A stretch of DNA of 64,000 bases from Oncomelania hupensis. Its lineage: Eukaryota > Mollusca > Gastropoda > Littorinimorpha > Pomatiopsidae. The stretch is taken from positions 42,919,339 to 42,983,338 of the forward strand of contig CM072519.1 of the NCBI GenBank assembly GCA_036898135.1. Direction: 5' to 3'. Below, in pieces: positions 60,541 through 64,000 of the stretch (the stretch's first letter is position 1; every line of letters begins with the position of its first letter). Under the pieces are notes generated by a model. It was not told the DNA's origin and searched no databases. It saw only the letters and a list, made by a program, of their open reading frames with translations. The position numbers were made by a program, and so were the translations under genes.

Positions 60541-61864
60541 CCAGCTAACCCGCACCATCAGCTGCTTTATACCTTGTCACGATTCAGTTTTCTAAACCTG
60601 TGATTATAAGGTTTCTAAGCCTGTTATAGAGGGTGGATGATGAGGGAGAGAAAATAAATGAAAGTTTATTATAATGTAATTTCAACATTGTTTTGTTAGT
60701 TTTGCTTCGTCACCCTAAACTCGCCAAGAGTGCTGCTATATGGATATGAAGGCAGGCGTGCATTTTCAAGTGCCGTGGAAGTTTTTGCAGTGAGCAATAT
60801 GCGCACTAAATTAAAAGAGCAGCAAATAAAATTGCGGTCCGTAGCTAAATTGAAGAGTCGCAGAGAGAAATTTTGGAAACAGAAGTACTCTAGTGCCAGC
60901 ATTGTTTTTCAAGGGAGGTTTGTGCTGGCCGTAGTTGTGTACTATTCGCCGCCATCTCAAACAGTGTGTCGTCGTGCTGTGACGGTCCTGCAAGGCAGTG
61001 TCCAGTCGTCCTGGACCCTGATGTCCTGAGGAAATAAGAGAGCTGCACGCACATCTGTGATCTACTCGGATTCGTGTCATCGTTGAGTTGTGTTGTACCG
61101 TCGTGTCCGAGGAAAACACCGTTAGCGCATGTACCTGCAGGCAATCCCTATAAGTGGCCATTTTGCTCGGGTAAAAAATATTTGTATAAACATGTTTATA
61201 TTTTATATTTTGAATGAAAAGGAAATAGTAGTGAAGAAGGTATGCAAGGAAATAATTTATATTTGATAATTAGTTTCAATGTTTGTGAAGAGAGGTAATT
61301 TATGCGTGACAGGTTTGGATTCTTTGCTAGCAGTGTGAAGAGAAGCAAAATGTAAATGAAAACGATTTTGTTAGTAATTAAGAAAAAAATATATGATTTA
61401 TAAATGGAATTTGATCAATTGTTTTCAATGGTTGAGAAAGGGAGATAATTTATCAATAACAATTAAATGGTTTCCAATAAAGGGAAATAATTTGGGGAGT
61501 TCATTCGTTTCAATTATGATAAAGCGAGGTAATTTATTTATGAGCGTGATAGTGGATAGAACGGAGAAGGGTAATAACGAGCGCTGGGACGCAGAAGAGT
61601 ATGCAAGTATTTTTCCTATGTTGGTTGATTAATAATGCCATAATCTACTCTAGTGTATTTCTTAGAGTACTGGTATGGGCATCTCCACCTTGGAGTGTGA
61701 CGTGGCTGGGCTTTGACCGGAACCACCGGGAGCCCGTGTGGACAACCGGGCGTTTGAACTGACCTGAGCCTCTGGGGGAACCACGCTGGTCGCTGACTGC
61801 CCTTAAACGAGACTAACTTAGAAAGTCCGTAAAGGAACAGGGGGTGGTGTGCATGAACGCCCGT
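60541..61864. other. Unassigned; weak interspersed motif
   Basis: The plus frame 60730-61029 has an Arg/Lys-rich stretch but no recognisable family. At 61240-61545 the phrase A(G)GGAGGTAATTTAT recurs about five times at irregular spacing. No gene supported. Confidence 0.45.
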
Positions 61865-62875
61865 ATAATAATAATAACGGATTTTTATATAGCGGGTACT
61901 CCAGCCTATGACCAGACTCACCACGCTTTACACATATAAATACATACACTCGATGAAACATCACTTTTGCTACAATACACCAAAAGACGGGACAGTAAAG
62001 GTACAGACTATTTACAATTATGTACATAAATTACAAAAAAGACAAAAATATACTATTTACAACTATGTACACAAATGACAAAAAAAAGACAGAAAGTATA
62101 ATAGCAAAAACCTATTCACAGCTATTTATATGCCCGGTTAGGCCCAGGAAGGAAAACAGTATAAATATTTACAGTATCTCTTGCCCATACGTAAATTTTA
62201 ACCATAAAGTTACGAATGGGCAAATTGGCCAAATGTCTATTATTCCCTCATAAAATTGCTCAAGAAAATGAACTGTAACGAATGTCAGTTGCCGGGTATA
62301 TAAAGCCACATGTATTAATAGATAAGATATAAGAAGACAAGTGTATTATCTTTTCCAAGAAATTATATCTACTGAGTTGGAGTGGCATTTTCTATAGTCA
62401 AGTGTCCTTTATTGTTTGTAGCCACTGAGAAATATTGTTATTACTGCTACTTGCTATTCTATTTCTGTCTTTTTTGTCATTTGTGCACATAGTTGTAAAT
62501 AGCCTATTTCGGTCTTTTTTTGTAATTTATATACATAGTTGTAAATGGTCTGTACCTTTACTGTTCCGTCTTTGGTGTATTGTAGCAAAAGCACTGAGAA
62601 ATATTGTTATTACTGCTATTTGCTATTCTATTTCTGTCTTTTTTGTCATTTGTGCACATAGTTGTAAATAGTCTATTTCTTTCTTTTTTGGTAATTTATG
62701 TACATAGTTGTAAATAGTCTGTACCTTTACTGTTCCGTCTTTGGTGTATTGTAGCAAAAGTGATGTTTTATCGAGTGCATGTATTTATATGTAATGACTA
62801 TGTAAAGCATGGTGAGTCTGGTCATAGGCTGGAGTACCCGCTATATAAAAATCCGTTATTATTATTATTATTATT
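61865..62875. repeat. Large inverted repeat (foldback-like)
   Basis: Left arm about 61865-62110 and right arm about 62628-62875 are near-identical reverse complements. Outer ends are (TAA)n-ACGGATTTTTATATAGCG and its complement. The right arm is preceded by a ~160-bp tandem duplication (62430-62590 and 62590-62750). The spacer of about 300 bp has no gene. It may be a foldback transposon, or two copies of one SINE-like repeat inserted tail to tail. Confidence 0.82.
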
Positions 62876-63595
62876 ACTGTTTAAAATATTATTAAACCTT
62901 TGTGTATAATTAATTCTTTCTGAAAATCAGTTCAATAATTGACTATTATTCTGCAGCAACTTGTGATCTCGTATAGGCTGTAGCAAGAAAGACTAAAAGA
63001 AAATTAATATTTCATTTTGTATTGTTTCTTTACTAGTTTTGTGTTTTATTATAGTTAAGTGTGGTTGTGGGTGCGGGTGTGTTAATAAATGCTATAAATA
63101 TATAGATTAGGTTGTTTGTGTGAATAAAATGGTTGTAGTGTTCCCTCTGGTGTTTTATGTGTTAAGATTTTTGGTGCGGTTGTTTCTCGTGTGGTTAGCA
63201 CACATTGGTGTACCCACTATTAAGGTAGTGGATGTGACACACCTCAAATGGTAAAGGGGCGGGCCCTTCCATTTGTGGAAGGAACTGCGTAAAGATCGAA
63301 GGAGAAAGTTAGAGCTCAACAACCACAACAAAAACAACAACCCTGACAAGTGTTGGCAGAAATTTGACAGCCCGGAACAAGGCTTACAAACGTTTGCTTG
63401 AGAAGAAACTCTCGCGATTCCACAGCGGATGGGGGTTGTTTGTCAGGAGCTACCAGTATGGTATTTGTGTCAGCCTTCAAATGTCAGCTGTGGAGTGAGT
63501 ACAACAGGCCGACTGCCGACCGAACAAATCACTCACGGCGCCTTCATCAAGACGATTACAAAGTGATCCTTTCTTTCTTTCTTCTCCTCCTTTTC
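62876..63595. other. Unassigned sequence
   Basis: No gene or repeat family recognised. Confidence 0.5.
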
Positions 63596-63597
63596 AG

Positions 63598-63681
<84 letters not shown>

Positions 63682-63703
63682 TTCTTCTTCTTCTTCTTCT
63701 TCT

Positions 63704-63754
<51 letters not shown>

Positions 63755-63790
63755 GTCTTTTCTTCTTCTTTTCTTCTTCTTCTGCTCTTT
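63596..63790. repeat. (CAT)n, (CTT)n and (TTTC)n microsatellites
   Basis: CAT tracts at 63596-63680, CTT to 63706, TTTC to 63755, then mixed TTC. Confidence 0.96.
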
Positions 63791-63794
63791 ATTT

Positions 63795-64000
63795 TATCAT
63801 TCTTTTATAGCGCTTTTTCAGCCTAAGAGCTGCTCAAGGCGCTGGCCGATCTAAATCAAGCCGCCCGAAGCGCCCATGTGCTACCTTGGGCGCACAGTCT
63901 TACGCTCAGACGACTTAGCACAATCCTAGGCGACAGGGGATTGGAGAGAATGAAAAATATACATTGAAACAACCATCAGACAAATAGCAACAGTAAGATG
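63795..64000 (-). mobile_element. SINE-like repeat, family B, copy 4 (cut by window end)
   Basis: TTATAGCGCTTTTTCAGCC, GCTGCTCAAGGCGCTGGCCG and GCACAATCCTAGGCGACAGG match the left half of 41650-41967. Confidence 0.75.

Noticed and set aside
60730..61029. Plus-strand ORF with basic helix-like segment
   Set aside because: Possible but unsupported: no family recognised, no neighbouring exon, so left as unassigned.

Overview
The window reads as eukaryotic, non-coding, repeat-dense DNA from an animal. The mix of Ty3/gypsy-type LTR elements, APE-type LINEs with RNase H, several tRNA-headed SINEs, a PIF/Harbinger element, TTAGGG-type motifs and very abundant long microsatellites fits a marine invertebrate. 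A mollusc is my best guess, but nothing here proves it. I found no operon, rRNA gene, CRISPR array or convincing intact host gene. The only non-transposon coding candidate is a short ORF pair at 20.2-20.7 kb.

Layout. 0-8.3 kb: two copies of a short TIR element carrying degenerate CCCTAA arrays, then a decayed LTR retrotransposon on the minus strand (935-8262, 667/668-bp LTRs). Its pol order is protease, integrase, reverse transcriptase remnant, and its integrase is split by a 1751-bp LTR-like insertion with a CTTTA target duplication. 8.3-24 kb: microsatellites, a SINE with a 16-bp target duplication, a third telomere-motif element, a solo LTR of the same family as the first element, fragments of a LINE whose 3' tail is (TCCTA)n, two related SINE families, and a 37-bp minisatellite. 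24.6-32.8 kb: an almost full-length LINE on the plus strand with ORF1 (three zinc knuckles), ORF2 (endonuclease, RT, RNase H), a 4-bp ATGA overlap between them, and UTRs rich in GACC/GGTC palindromes. 33-48.8 kb: microsatellites, a tRNA-headed SINE, a 3013-bp LTR-type insertion (two tandem copies) inside a LINE fragment with an AAGAC duplication, a longer LINE copy, another solo LTR, three copies of one SINE and an L2/CR1-like LINE 3' end. 48.8-64 kb: a 22-bp minisatellite interrupted by a SINE with both tRNA-like and 5S-like segments, a 901-bp TA-flanked MITE, a second APE-RT-RNaseH LINE on the minus strand, a deleted Harbinger element with convergent Myb-like and transposase genes, and a ~1-kb inverted-repeat element.

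All recognisable proteins are transposon proteins and almost all are broken by frameshifts, stops or deletions. The clearest signals are structural: exact target duplications that date nested insertions, repeated use of simple-sequence DNA as landing sites, and a few unusual features (pol gene order, a Ser at the usual endonuclease Glu position in both LINEs, the mixed tRNA/5S SINE, telomere-motif TIR elements). Clade names are from motif recognition only and were not checked against a database.
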